64,000 bases of DNA from Arachis hypogaea (GCF_003086295.3 NC_092038.1:134286737-134350736); one strand, 5' to 3'. Positions 12,777-24,298 are shown, counted from the stretch's first letter. Numbers and translations are program-made. The notes: generated by a model not told the origin, from the letters alone.

Positions 12777-13396
12777 AAATTAACTACGCACCAAATAAGT
12801 TAGCTTTTTCATTTGTTTGTCTCAATATATCAGCATGATCGAGAAAATTGAAATGATTGTCAGGAATGTTACGATCATCGATCGTATTTACTATACGTGA
12901 CTCCTTCTTAAAGGTTATTCTACACACATGTGTAGTCGGAAGATAAATTTCGCTTGATTCTTCAATCAGAAAATTTGAGAAGACATAAACTTTCCCCTCG
13001 ATCAGATCATTCTCAAATATCTTTGCCAAATAATTCTTCACTGAATAATGAATTTTATCACACTATAAAATAAATTAAAAACGAAGACTATTAGCACTTA
13101 CAACTCTATTAAATCGCACTGTAGTTGATTCCTCCAAAAGTTTACTCACAAAATAAAGTTAAAATGTGAACAGTAAATATATATAAACTGGACTTAGCAT
13201 CACTCGAAGAAATCATGTAGAATAATCAACCTACCTTATCATCCATGAGAACCATTTCTAGATAAGCTGTCTTACTCTTGTCAAATTTGGATGAAATTTT
13301 CCATAACCTTATAATCCTTGCCTTTATTTTCCAAACCTTTTCATTACATAATCTACTACAGGTAATACTGTTGATAGAATCATAGCTTGTAGCCAT
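11075..13396 (-). CDS. RPA-like OB-fold / truncated PIF1 helicase chimera, intact
   Basis: My gene model has four exons: 13396-13235, 13062-12792, 12656-12560 and 12446-11075. Introns have GT/AG ends and phases that fit, giving 1902 nt, 633 residues. Residues 1 to about 212 resemble Helitron-borne RPA1-like proteins: the first OB fold begins near [14 protein letters not shown], with [10 protein letters not shown] and [10 protein letters not shown] following. From about 213 to the end is the C-terminal part of a PIF1-type helicase: WDEAPM (259-264), [10 protein letters not shown] (from 301), NKSQGQT (569-575), YVALSRV. The join ([15 protein letters not shown]) lies inside exon 4. Walker A, the whole Rep nuclease and the RPA C terminus are missing, so ATPase activity is unlikely. 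The absence of stops or frameshifts is striking beside the broken Helitron at 663-7195. It could be a non-autonomous Helitron derivative or an expressed domesticated gene. The frame is seen directly; the splicing is inferred. Confidence 0.7.
12720..12775. repeat. (AAT)n microsatellite in intron 2 of the chimera
   Basis: About 18 uninterrupted AAT units, located between the exons ending at 12792 and starting at 12656 of the RPA-PIF1 frame. It does not touch either splice site. Confidence 0.95.
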
Positions 13397-13487
13397 TAGG
13401 TATGAAAAATAATAAAGAGAAAAAGAAATACGAATAAGGTACGAATTTTGTAGATGAAAAATAATTGAAACAATTGACTATTACGAC

Positions 13488-13503
13488 TTATATATATATA
13501 TAT
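13488..13503 (-). promoter_or_regulatory. TA repeat, possible TATA region of the chimera
   Basis: A short TA dinucleotide run about 90 bases upstream of the proposed start codon (13396). It could serve as a TATA box, but AT runs are common here, so this is a weak positional argument only. Confidence 0.25.
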
Positions 13504-13883
13504 ACACACACTAATTACAAACGATATGAATTTTTAATGGAGATACTTGATACTAATAGAAAAAAATTATATAAATAGAAATTATTTAATTTCAATTTTA
13601 ATTTCATATAACAAAACAGTGATTTTAAAAAATTATGGAGTCTTTTTTTGACATATGTATTATGACATACGTATAAATTATACGGGTTATTATATAAATT
13701 CATATATATGCATAACAAAACAGTTTAATATTATATATTTTTTACATTAATTATATGCTAATATTTTAAAAAAAGAGATAAAAGAAGAGATATATAAATA
13801 TATATAATATTATTGCTATATATGAAGCAGTTTTATATTGCTTTAATTATAGAAACTTACTATAATTATATAAAATTTAATTT

Positions 13884-14405
13884 GAGAAAATAATTTTCTT
13901 TGCCATAAATAATATACTAAAACTGTTAGTATATTATTTTTTTTATGGTTAATTAAATTTATCAATGATTTTTCCATTAAATCGTTATTATCCAATTTTT
14001 AATAATTACTTAATATACAAAATTTGAAATTGAAAATTGTTATTACTAATTCAATTAACTGGTTAATTGAGTAATAATTGTCAAATTATTAAGGTACAAA
14101 ATCATTGATTTACTCAATTGATTTCCATATATTATTTATATTTCAAGTAATAATTTAAAATTATATTATTTACCCAGTTAATAATACTATTATTAAAAAT
14201 TATTTTTTGCATTAATTTTTAAATCAATTATTAAATAATTATTTTTGTTAAGATAATTGTTTATAAATTATTTCAAATTATATTTTGTTAAGATATAATT
14301 ATTTAGATTATTACTCATGACACGGGTATAATTTCATTTTATACCAATTAATCAATTATAATTATATGACACGGGTGTAATTTCAATTTTATCTACGGAT
14401 TATTT
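13884..14405. repeat. Direct repeat copy A (about 520 bp)
   Basis: The sequence here is repeated with high similarity at 15040-15560 (offset about 1157 bp). Both copies start near a CCATAAATAATATAC stretch and contain a perfect stem TAATATACTAA/TTAGTATATTA with a 5-base loop. Both end with two ACACGGGT or GCACGGGT motifs about 50 bases apart. Non-coding. It lies between the chimeric gene and the B3 pseudogene. Confidence 0.85.
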
Positions 14406-15039
14406 CCCGTAATAATATACAACATATTATTTATCGTGATAATTTGATTTAATTGATTTCTAATTATTTACGTACATAAATGATTAAAATATATAACATA
14501 AATATCGTAATTATTATAATTCTATGATATAATTATAATTAACATATTTTATCATAATTAAATATTGATTTGATATAATTATAATGAAAATACTTTTTCA
14601 AAATAATATAATCTACTATTATTCATCCACTAATTATTTGACAATAAACCTTAATATGATTTTTTACATCTCCGTTATGGGAAATAAATACTTAGATATA
14701 CCAAATAATATGTAACATATTACTACCTGTATAAGTTAAGGTACAAAGACAGGATTTAATGAGTCACCAAAAAAAAAAAAAAAAAAGACAGGATTTAATT
14801 AAGGTGATTGAAACTTTCACCAAACAGAATATGACCTCAATTGAATAAAAAAGGTACTCGATTTTGCATTAATTAGCTAGTCGAAGAAATAACATACTCA
14901 TTCATTATTCATGTTTCATTATATTTTTTAAATAATATATAGAAAATATATATCCTGTGTATAAAAATGTGACTATTAATAATTTTATTAATAAACCTTT
15001 TTTTAAACTATTACTAATTTCAATTTTAATAGAAAATCT

Positions 15040-15560
15040 GAGGAAATAATTTCGCTTGCCATAAATAATATACTAAAACTGTTAGTATATTATCTTTTAT
15101 ATGGTTGATTGAATTTATCACTGATTTTCCCGTGTAAATCGTTATTACCCAGTTTTTAATAACTACTTAATATACAAAATTTGAAATTGAAAATTGTTAT
15201 TACTAATTCAATTAACTGGTTAATTGAGTAATAATTGTCAAATTATTAAGGTGCAAAATCATTGATTTACTCAATAGATTTCCATATATTATTTATATTT
15301 CAAGTAATAATTTAAAATTATGTTATTTATCCAGTTAATAATACTATTATTAATAATTATTTTTTGCATTGATTTTTAAATAAATTATTAAATAATTATT
15401 TTTGTTAAGAAAATTATTTATAAATTATTTCAAATTATATTTTGTTAAGATATAATTATTTAGATTATTACTCATGGCACGGGTATAATTTCATTTTATA
15501 CCAATTAATCAATTATAATTATATGACACGGGTGTAATTTTAATTTTATCCACCGATTAT
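15040..15560. repeat. Direct repeat copy B (about 520 bp)
   Basis: Second copy of the 13884-14405 unit, differing by scattered substitutions. The same internal hairpin and the same paired CACGGGT motifs near the right end are present. The 635 bp between the copies is AT-rich and contains a poly-A stretch at 14769-14786. The pair could be LTR-like, or a segmental duplication inside a Helitron. There is no TG..CA end or coding sequence to support an LTR element. Confidence 0.85.
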
Positions 15561-15878
15561 TGGCAAATAAATTTTATTCCAATTATAAATAAAATCTGTT
15601 TCTATTGGCAAATAAATTTTCTTTAGGTCAACGATTTAATATATGTGTAGGTTCATTTTTTGTCAAATATAATAAAAATACAAATAAAAAAATAAAGGAT
15701 AAAAATAAACTTAATAATATCTTGACACTACTTCATTTTATTAAATTATTTAAAAATAGCACATCCACAAAAAATAATCGTAATATATAAATTGAGGCAA
15801 TAATTTAAAATTTTATAATTATAATTTAATTAAATGCTAATAGTAAAACCAAATTACCTAAACAATATTGAATCTATT

Positions 15879-16594
15879 CTAGTCCTTAGTCACGTATAGT
15901 ATAGAATCATTCTTGTAACGACAACCAATTGAAATAACATCGTAAGTTTCAATATTTAGAATTCGTGCAAAATCAGACCATCCTCTTGTTAGATAAGCTT
16001 CATCATCCGCTATTCATGCAATGCGGCAAGGTATAGAATTGCCAATCGTTGAAATTACATATCTGAATTTGTCACGAATTTAGCAAAACTAAATTGAAAC
16101 TGAGGGAATTCAATTTCATTATATGCTCCACTTCGAAGATTTTCGGGCAGACGTAAAAAGCATGGAGGGGATGGAACTTGAACTTGCCCTATAAAGTTCC
16201 GTGGATGCAATTCCTCAATAAAAAATCGAGCTCCTCCTAAGAAATCTAACTTTAACCACATTCCATTGGGTTGGTCATAATAGGTGAGTAGATCCAACCA
16301 TCCTTCGGTAAAGTAGAGACTATTGCCTCTTCTTTGAACGCTTACATCCATGTAGTTGGAACCCGAATCAGTGAAGACAACTCGATGAGGTATTTCATGG
16401 ATGTGATGTATTGTAAATGATTGTGGCAAAAGACAATCGAATTGGAACATTAGACGATAAGAATAACTTAGAGTAATAACAAATAAAAAAGTATCAAAAG
16501 AATAATATAATAGAATGAGTATATGAAAAATATTATAAAAAATTATAAATTGTACCTTAAAAGGATCAACTTCAATAAAAAACGAAGAATACAT
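15879..16594 (-). pseudogene. B3 DNA-binding-domain gene, broken
   Basis: Minus-strand remnant of a plant B3-domain (REM-like) protein. A short first exon (from ATG 16594 to AAG/GTACAA near 16556) joins a second exon beginning near 16475. The first B3 fold shows the pattern FTIHHIHEIP, then YFTEGWLDLLTYY, then MWLKLDFLGGARFF. Coding similarity continues past the stop at 16055. In another frame, 16053-15879 encodes EAYLTRGWSDFARIL and ISIGCRYK, the end of a second B3 domain. A 1-base frameshift at about 16055 and a TGG-to-TGA-type stop near 16010 break the gene. B3 proteins bind short DNA elements, but this copy should not make a full product. It sits inside the candidate Helitron block ending at 17228 and may have been captured by it. 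Confidence 0.7.
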
Positions 16595-16744
16595 TCTTAT
16601 TCTATGAAGTAGTAAAAAAAAACACTAAATATAAAATTATGAATTGACTCTCAAATTTAGATTCATGTAGCACAGAAAAATACTATATATAGACTTTAGT
16701 AAAACAAAAATAAATATGTAAATTACCTATTATTAAGGTAATTT

Positions 16745-17115
16745 TTTAATAATGTATTAAATTTTGATTTGATACAATTATAATGAAGATATGTTTTTAA
16801 ATTAGTATAATTATATATTATTCATTAAATATTAATTACAATATAATTATATTAAAGATATTTTTTATAAAATAATTTAAAAAAATTATTTGATATACAT
16901 CACGGGTAACAAAGATTTTTTATTATTATTAATACTAGTATTGATATTATTATTATCATTAAAATTATTAAAAGTATTTTTAATTGATAATTGATAAATA
17001 GTTTAATAGTGTATTAAATATTGATTTGATATAATTATAATGAAGATATGTTGTTAAATTAGTATAATCATATATTATTCATTTAGTATTAATTATAATA
17101 TAATTACAATAAAAT
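16745..17115. repeat. Short AT-rich direct repeats
   Basis: About 110 bp beginning with TATTAAATTTTGATTTGAT at about 16747 recurs near 17012 (offset about 265). A third, weaker copy is near 14562 (AAATATTGATTTGATATAAT). These are non-coding units confined to the Helitron-like block. Confidence 0.6.
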
Positions 17116-17119
17116 AATT

Positions 17120-17228
17120 TAGAATAGAAAAAAAAATTTATTCGTTTTGGAGGGAAAACGGAGGCATGAGAAATCGACATGTCACCTTTAGTAATTGGGA
17201 AAAAACCAGTTTTAGTATATTAAGTAGA
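17120..17228 (-). mobile_element. Candidate Helitron 5' terminus at 17228
   Basis: Read on the minus strand, the sequence TCTACTTAATATACTAAAAC begins at 17228 and is preceded by a host A. TC-start, AT-rich openings of this kind are typical Helitron 5' ends. The orientation matches the RPA-PIF1 frame and the B3 pseudogene, so one Helitron could run from here leftwards past 11075. The 3' end was not found. A small plus-strand open frame across 17166-17438 looks accidental. Confidence 0.45.
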
Positions 17229-17526
17229 TATCGAATATTATCTTATGGGAATGTTGGCCTGTCCCCCCAATCTTTCTGTGTTCTTTTCCTCCATCCACTT
17301 TCGGGGTTGGCAAGCTCACTCAGCTCGTACGTTACCCTTAGACGTTGTTCTTTTTTCTCCGTATCTGTTAGTTTCTTCCTAAAAGCTAATAATAGATGCT
17401 GTCTTGGAATTAGAAATGATGAAGCTCAAAATAAATAAACAAATAAAAAAAATTCTCTCCATATGTCTCTACATATTATATTAAGAACATATTCTAGAGC
17501 CCGTCCCCATGACACATTTTTATAAA

Positions 17527-17685
17527 GAAGAGTGTTAGAGGGACAGCAATTTTTGTGATTTGTAGTCATTAAATAGTTATCAATGATGATTTTAATAGTG
17601 TGAAATTTCATTCGATGACTCACTATTTTTTGCTGGTTACATACTGGCTAGAATTTGAAAAAATTGCTGACTCCTAAACTTTTCC
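17527..17685. mobile_element. MITE copy 1 (about 159 bp)
   Basis: The termini are imperfect inverted repeats (left GAAGAGTGTTAGAGGGACAGC, right end complementary to GGAAAAGTTTAGGAGTCAGC). The inner part AGCAATTTTT is identical in both ends. The whole unit is similar to the MITE at 56775-56943. Target duplication is not visible here, so this copy may have decayed flanks. It resembles Mutator-type MITEs known from peanut, from memory. Confidence 0.75.
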
Positions 17686-18929
17686 AAAATAATACCGCTT
17701 ATGAAAACTAGCCAAACCTTTATTGGCATTGTGATTTTAATGGTTTCTATTTTTTTAAAAATTGGTTGCTGGCCTAAATATGTGGTGTGTGTCTGTGCGA
17801 TATGATTTTATTATATAAAAATACTATTTTACACTAAAATCATCTACAGCACTATATATTTATATACAAATATATATTGCTTAACTTATTTTTAATATAT
17901 ATTTTATACTAATAATTAATTTTAATGTGCATCTAATATAATTATTATCTATATATCATCTCCGATCCATAACATTGTTATAAGTGATTTAATTTTTACT
18001 CGTAATATTTTAGTCCTTAAAATTAAAAGATGCATATCAAATTAGTCTTTAGATTAATTTTTCTCATTTTTTTCATAAATTTAAAATTTTTGATATTTTA
18101 AAATATATTAAATTTTCTTCTATTTTTCACATGAGACTTAATACAAATGTTTTTATAAATATTTTTTACAATTCTACTTTTGTTAATGACAAAACTATAA
18201 TAAAGCTCAGGTTGTATGATCCCTGATAAATATTTTAGTTAGTTTAGTTCTTCTCCCACCAAATCACTGTTGGATCTTAAACTGTAAGTTTTTTGGTCAT
18301 TTCTTACTAAACTATTGGTGGGTCTCAGGGTTTTAGTAAGGAAATTAATATCATTAACGCCGTAGCAATTTGGTAGAGCAATCCACAAACAATTCATACT
18401 ACTAAATCACTGTACCGTATTAGGTAATTGTGTATAAATTTTAATAGCTTTAAACTTGTATTTTGTAACGATTTACATAAAAAAGAGAAAAATTGTGTAA
18501 CAAAAATTGCTTAAAGAGAATCTGGTAATAAGATGTATTTTTTAATTTATTTACGTAAATTTTTTTTCCAAATCAATGAAAATAAAAATTATATTTAATT
18601 TTAATATATTAATAATGTAAAATATTTTTGCCTAAATATTTAATAATCAATACAACAAAAACAACTTATTTTACACTTGTTGAACATTTATTTAAATAAA
18701 TAAATTGAATTAGTTTATAATATAATTTTTTTTACTGTTGTGTGTATATAAAAAAAACTTCTAAACTAATATCTCCACTCCTCAGTTAATGTTTTGTCTT
18801 CTCCCCTTGGGTCAGATCGTCAATTATATAAGGACTAGTTTAACTAATTTTTTAAATTTGAGGAATGAAAATGACTTATGTCTGAATTTTTAAGAACTAT
18901 TTTGACTAATAAAAATTTTTTTTACATGT
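17686..18929. other. AT-rich spacer
   Basis: No gene recognised. Scattered short phrases such as TTAGTCCTTAAAATTAAAAG are reminiscent of the repeat at 18930-19130, but no boundaries can be drawn. Confidence 0.5.
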
Positions 18930-19130
18930 TAAGTGATGTCACGTGTCACTGACTTGCCACGTGGCGTACCACGTGGCACTTAACGTAACACGTTATCATC
19001 CAACTGACGGAAGGACTAATTTGACTTACAGTTTATTTTTTAGGGACTAATTTGATTAAAAAATCATTCGAGAACGAAAGTGAAGATCACGTGATCTTCA
19101 GAAACAAATTTGATCATTAACCCTGTTTTT
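18930..19130. repeat. Dispersed-repeat-like segment with CACGTG cluster
   Basis: Contains four CACGTG hexamers (18940, 18958, 18970 and 19088) with an inverted arrangement of GCCACGTGGC and CCACGTGGC. This is followed by AACTGACGGAAGGACTAATTT and a later GGGACTAATTTGATT. I remember this kind of phrase as a common legume genomic repeat; the boundaries are not clear. G-boxes can bind bZIP/bHLH factors, but no gene starts nearby. Confidence 0.5.
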
Positions 19131-19463
19131 TAGTCTACAACACACACACATTATAGCATTTATTTTGAGGAATTGTCTATAATGGGAAGAGTAAAAATTG
19201 GACCTTTAAAAAGTAAGCTACAGATTCCATATTAGTGGTGAAAAATGATGCCGTACTATTATTTATGGTATTTAAAAATTTTTTCTAAGAAATATACTGA
19301 ATTAAAAACATTCAATGCCTGTTTGAAAGTTTAATATATTTTTTTGTTAAATATTTTACAATAATTATTAATAATATAATTTTTTTGTGACTTATCTAAT
19401 AATATAATTATGAATAGAATGACTAACATGCATAGAGATATTGTAAATTAAGTTAGACAAATA

Positions 19464-19464
<1 letters not shown>

Positions 19465-19518
<54 letters not shown>
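19465..19518. repeat. (ATT)n microsatellite
   Basis: About 18 ATT units without interruption, in spacer DNA. Confidence 0.95.
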
Positions 19519-20592
19519 GAATAAATTAAAAAATTAATTAAAAAATATTGTTAATTTTGCATCTAACTCTATCTATTTTATACAAAATTTCTATTTATAT
19601 GATTTATTTTTTATTATATCTAGATTAGATCTCATTAATAATTCTTTTTATAGATAAAATTTTCTTATTAATTGTATTTTAAGTTTTCAATTATATGACA
19701 GAACTAATTTTTTTTATCTAAAGTTAATGTAAAAAAAAATATATTCACGTCAAGTTATCTAGACTCTAGAGTCATTATAATAAGGTTTTTGGCCAATAAC
19801 ATGTTATTAATAATCTCTTCTAAAAGTTTAAGTTGTATAAATATAACTAGATAATTTTAATAAGATTAATACTACATATTAAATTTTTTTTAATCAACTT
19901 TAATTAAATTAGTCTAACATAATAAAAATAAATTATGACTAGCATTATTCCTAGTTTTATTATTTAATTTGATTAAACTTAATTCATAAAAAAAGTTGGA
20001 TATATAGCATTATTTTTTTAAAAATTAATAAAATTATATAATAATCTTAGATGAACATTAATAAATTTTATTTATTAAATTATATATATAAATAATACAT
20101 ATAAAAATATGACCATTGAAATAGATAATTTAGTATTTTTATTTGAATGCTTAAAGAATATTTTATCATTTTGTAGTAAAATTAAAATTTTAGCCTTTTT
20201 AAAACTCAAATTAAAATTATAATGTATAATATAATCAAACATGATTAAATCTGCAAAAATTTTAAGTAGGATTTTATAATTATTTTAAATTAAGTAAAAT
20301 AAGGAATGAAATAATAATAAATAATAGTGAATAATAAATTAATTAATTTTGTTTTGAAACAAAATAGTAATTATAAGAAGAAAACTAATCCTTTAAGAAT
20401 CTTAATTAAAAGCCGCTCTAAATATATTGGCTAAATAGATAAATATATAACAATCAAGGAAATAATAAGCATATTATAATAAAATTAACAATTTTTTATT
20501 AAAAAAATTTAAATATATGTCTTTAAATTATGGCTTAAAATACAGTTTTTTATTTTAATTTTTTAAAATTATTTTTGTTAGGCCTATAATCT

Positions 20593-20596
20593 GTCC

Positions 20597-20642
<46 letters not shown>

Positions 20643-20667
20643 GTAATAATAATATTATTATTATTAC

Positions 20668-20716
<49 letters not shown>

Positions 20717-20719
20717 GAC
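20593..20719. repeat. Palindromic (ATT)n/(AAT)n microsatellite
   Basis: About 15 ATT units, then a centre with TAATAATAATATTATTATTA, then about 20 AAT units. The outer bases also pair: GTCCTATT on the left, AATAGAC on the right. The two halves are inverted, so single strands could fold into a roughly 60-bp AT hairpin. Confidence 0.9.
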
Positions 20720-21929
20720 AAAAAAAAAATATAGTAAATTTTACTATTTACAAACTGGTCCTTGAATTTTGACTATTTGTATTTATTCTTTGGTCCATCA
20801 AGATTTAGATTATACTTTCTTTATCTAAGAAAGCTTCTTGTTTTGAAATATTGAGATAGATACTAAAAGATTAAAATTTAGTATCATATTTATTAGTCTA
20901 GAGATTGATACATATACTAAAATTTAAAATTTTAATATTTCAGTATTTCTAAAAAGTAGAAATATAAGTGACTGAAATTTTTAAAAATGAAAACTGAAAT
21001 ATTAATAATATTTTATATCTAAAATATTCTATTTTAATTAATTAATTTTAACTTTATTCTTTATACAAATTAAATTAGAACTTTATTCTTATTTCAACTT
21101 TTATCTTTCACTTTATACTAAATATAATACTGAGACTTATTTTAGTTTCTATCTCTCAATCTTTATCTTCAATTTCAATCTTTCACATTTCTATTTCTCT
21201 TCTAAATACTACCTTTCTGATGTTAACTAGGATTCGAATTCATATGCAGCTCTCTAGAAGGCCAACAATTCCTCCAATATGCCATTCCTCAGCTGCCATT
21301 CCCTCCTTTTATGTTCAATTTTTGGCAACCAAGGCTTTTATTGAGCCTCCGTGTTTTTTTTCATGTTTTAGGTTAAAACATTTTCTCTTTGTATGAAAGC
21401 CCAAATTAACTCAATACCCCAGCCAAAGCAAGTGACGGTGGACTTGTAAGTGTAAATCTACTATCTAAGCCCACAATGATAACTTATCCTATATGGAATC
21501 ATGGTTCAATTAATTGGTCCAAATACAAAAGGCAAACATTAGTAGAGGCAAATTCAATTTGCCACTTGTTGAGTAGCAACACCCTTCGAATATAAGAATT
21601 ATCTGGACAAAATTATAAATTAGAGTAGAAGATACGAAATTGTCATCCATTCTTTTAGTAACCTAGTACCTCTTGTGGGTCTAATTTGAACGTTGAAATC
21701 TTTGCAGATACATCTCATTAGTGACTAATAAGACTGGAATCCAAAATCTCTAGATGTGAATAGAAAAATTATATTATTTGAGTTATATCTTGTTGGTTAC
21801 TTAAATATTTTGTTACCCAAAATTAAAGAATGAGTTTTATATACTGAATAAGACTACACTCGCAATTTTCACGCTTAAATATTTGATCTAGGTGGGACGT
21901 TTAACTCAGGAACAAATGTGAGGTTTCGT

Positions 21930-22310
21930 TGTTTTTTTGGGGAAACAAGAATTGACAACTCAAAAAAGTAAAAGAACATTCACACGTGCTATGCACGTGA
22001 TTCATGGACCCAACAAGATAAACCTGACTCTGCTAGTAACATTTACACAACGAGATGGACGCGTGTGTCATATCAAAAAAAGCCCATGGCCCATGTCGCC
22101 CTCACGGTCACATTCATTGTCGCTTGGGCCCACTACCTCCACCAGATTCCGCCACGTAAAACGGAAGATGATGGGCCCCTCTCCATGTCAAGATTCTCGA
22201 ACCTGGCTGCATCTGACACGTGGATGGCTACGGCATGATGGACAGGTGGCAATTGTCGTTTTCCTGAATCGAAATGTTGGTGGTGGGACTGGCCAGGGAC
22301 AGATAAAATA
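21930..22310. promoter_or_regulatory. GC-rich island with CACGTG motifs
   Basis: A sharply delimited stretch of higher GC in AT-rich DNA. CACGTG occurs at 21983, 21994 and 22217, and there is also GCCACGTAAAACGG (about 22151) and two GGGCCC-type motifs. Tandem G-box/ABRE cores are typical of ABA- or light-responsive plant promoters. A plus-strand frame (21937-22311) covers it, but shows no family similarity and probably only reflects the lack of AT stops. No gene is visible downstream. It may be an orphan promoter or a conserved non-coding piece carried by a repeat. Confidence 0.4.
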
Positions 22311-24298
22311 AAACATGATTAGAAAATTAATATTTTTAATAAAAAAAATAGTTAGCCTTAATTCAAATATAAAATAAATGTAAAAAATTTTATTTTTTAA
22401 GATTTTTTTAAAAAAAATTATAAAAATAAATCATCAAATTAATTACAATATATTTATATATATTTTTTTATTTTTTAATATATATTTTAAATTTTAATAT
22501 TTTGTATATATAATTAATTTAATAATTAATTATTTTATATAATTAAAAAATATATGTGGACAAAGAAAGAAATAAAATTGGGTATTCTATATATTTATTT
22601 ATGACGAGTGTTAAGAGACTAATAAATTTTATAATTTGTAATAATTAATTAACTATTATTAATATTTTTAATGATATGAGATTATATTTAATAGTGTGAA
22701 ATTATTCACATCTTTTTGTTTGACTAAATACTTATTAAATTTTAATAAAAATGCTAATCTCAAAACTTTCTCTTTATTTATTCCGTGAGTACAATTATAA
22801 TACATTAATTAATTAAGTTCTAATAAGTTTTCTTTGGATAGCGATTATGGAAATGGTATACATGTCTAACATGACAATTAATTTTTGGTTGGCTATAGAT
22901 ATACTTTAATTTGATGGGTTAATTAGTCTCAACTTCTAAAATTTTCTATGTCTAATTTAAGGTGATCATTAAACTTTCTAAATTTAATTACTAAAATAAT
23001 AAGTAGTTTGTTCAATTACACTTCGAAATTATAATTTCCAATAAAATATATATAGGTGACTCCCCTTCAACTAACATAGGTGACTCACTGCAAAGCCTGA
23101 TCCAATGATAATTATGTTTGTCTTGTCAAAAAATACATGCAGTTCGAATTTTAGCCATCACTAAAAAATTGATATATGGAATCCGATCCATAAAAAAAAG
23201 AGTGCGTGTTTGAGGGTGTAATTTGAAAAAAAAAAAAATAGGTGTCTGGATAAAAGAAAATAATGATTGCATAATAATAGTTTAACATATTATCATCCGG
23301 ATGTTAGTATCAATTTAGTGTTTGTATATCTTATTAGAGGAAAATGTTCTATAATACTTTTGAAAAAACTAGTTATTACATGTGGATTAGTGTGATAGAG
23401 AAAAATAAAATAGTCTCACATCAAAAATAAAAAAACAAAGAAGTGAATATATATAAAATGAGAAATTAAAAATTTTAATATTTTTAGATTTTCAACTGCA
23501 TGCAGTATTTTTTTTTATTAAATAATACTATAATGACTAGTAAATAGGGTTTTTTAATGAAGAGTAAAGAATAATTTAAAAAAAAAAAACATTACATATA
23601 ATACATATTCTTTTTAAAAAATTAGTTATAATCTTCACTTTCACTAAAGAAATGTTCGTTCTTATTTTGTGTGCTTTAATCGTAGTTGGAGCTTGCCAAT
23701 AAACTATAACTTAAATGACATAATCTTCTCATATTCATTTAAAAATTGTCAATTTGAATCTCCCTATTTTTTGCAAATAATAATAAAAAAGAAAAACACG
23801 TAGTTGGAGCTTCTCCCTGAAACCCAACATTGAACACTCCAACAATACCTTACAAACCATTTTATTCTACTAGATGATCTAAAAAATCATTAGCTCACTT
23901 TAAGATATTGTTGGGTTTTATACCAACTAAGCAAAATGAATCCCATCTGATTGAATATTAAAATTTAGAGATTACATACTCAAGTGTACGAAGAGTAGTC
24001 TTATTCTCTTTAGCTCCATTATACTCCAACAGATAGGAATAATAAAAATGCCAAGTCCTATACCACCCAAAAAATAAATATTTGCCAAAGTTTGATTGCA
24101 TTAGTTATCCTCTATCCTCACACGGGAAGGGAGCTATGCCTATCCAATACTCATTTTCTCTCACCTCCAATTATTGATTCATCTCATTTTCACTCACTTA
24201 TTTTAATTCTCTTTTACCTCTCATCCTCGATTCTCTCTCACTCACTCATCTTAATTTATTTTAATTATTTTTAATAGTTTTTTTATTTTTTTATGAAA
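22311..24298. other. AT-rich spacer
   Basis: No gene or clear element. A pyrimidine-rich patch at 24100-24250 (TCTCTCACTCACTC-like) has a short open frame that I do not consider a gene. Confidence 0.5.

Larger units (their letters stand above)
19131..21929. other. AT-rich spacer with microsatellites
   Basis: No reading frame with recognisable similarity. It includes a CA run at 19140, the (ATT)n tract at 19465 and the palindromic microsatellite at 20593. The rest is low-complexity. Confidence 0.5.

Noticed and set aside
13884..15560. Paired 520-bp repeats as LTRs of a small retrotransposon (TRIM-like)
   Set aside because: No TG..CA ends, no primer site or purine tract next to them and no target duplication found.
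17166..17438. 90-codon plus-strand frame near the Helitron 5' end
   Set aside because: Opposite to the element's genes, no similarity, and overlaps the terminal sequence.
21937..22311. 124-codon plus-strand frame in the GC-rich island
   Set aside because: No recognisable family, odd composition, and it coincides exactly with a composition change that removes AT-rich stops. Better explained as non-coding or regulatory.
24092..24274. 60-codon frame rich in Ser, Leu and His
   Set aside because: Translates a CTCACTCATTTT-type low-complexity stretch.
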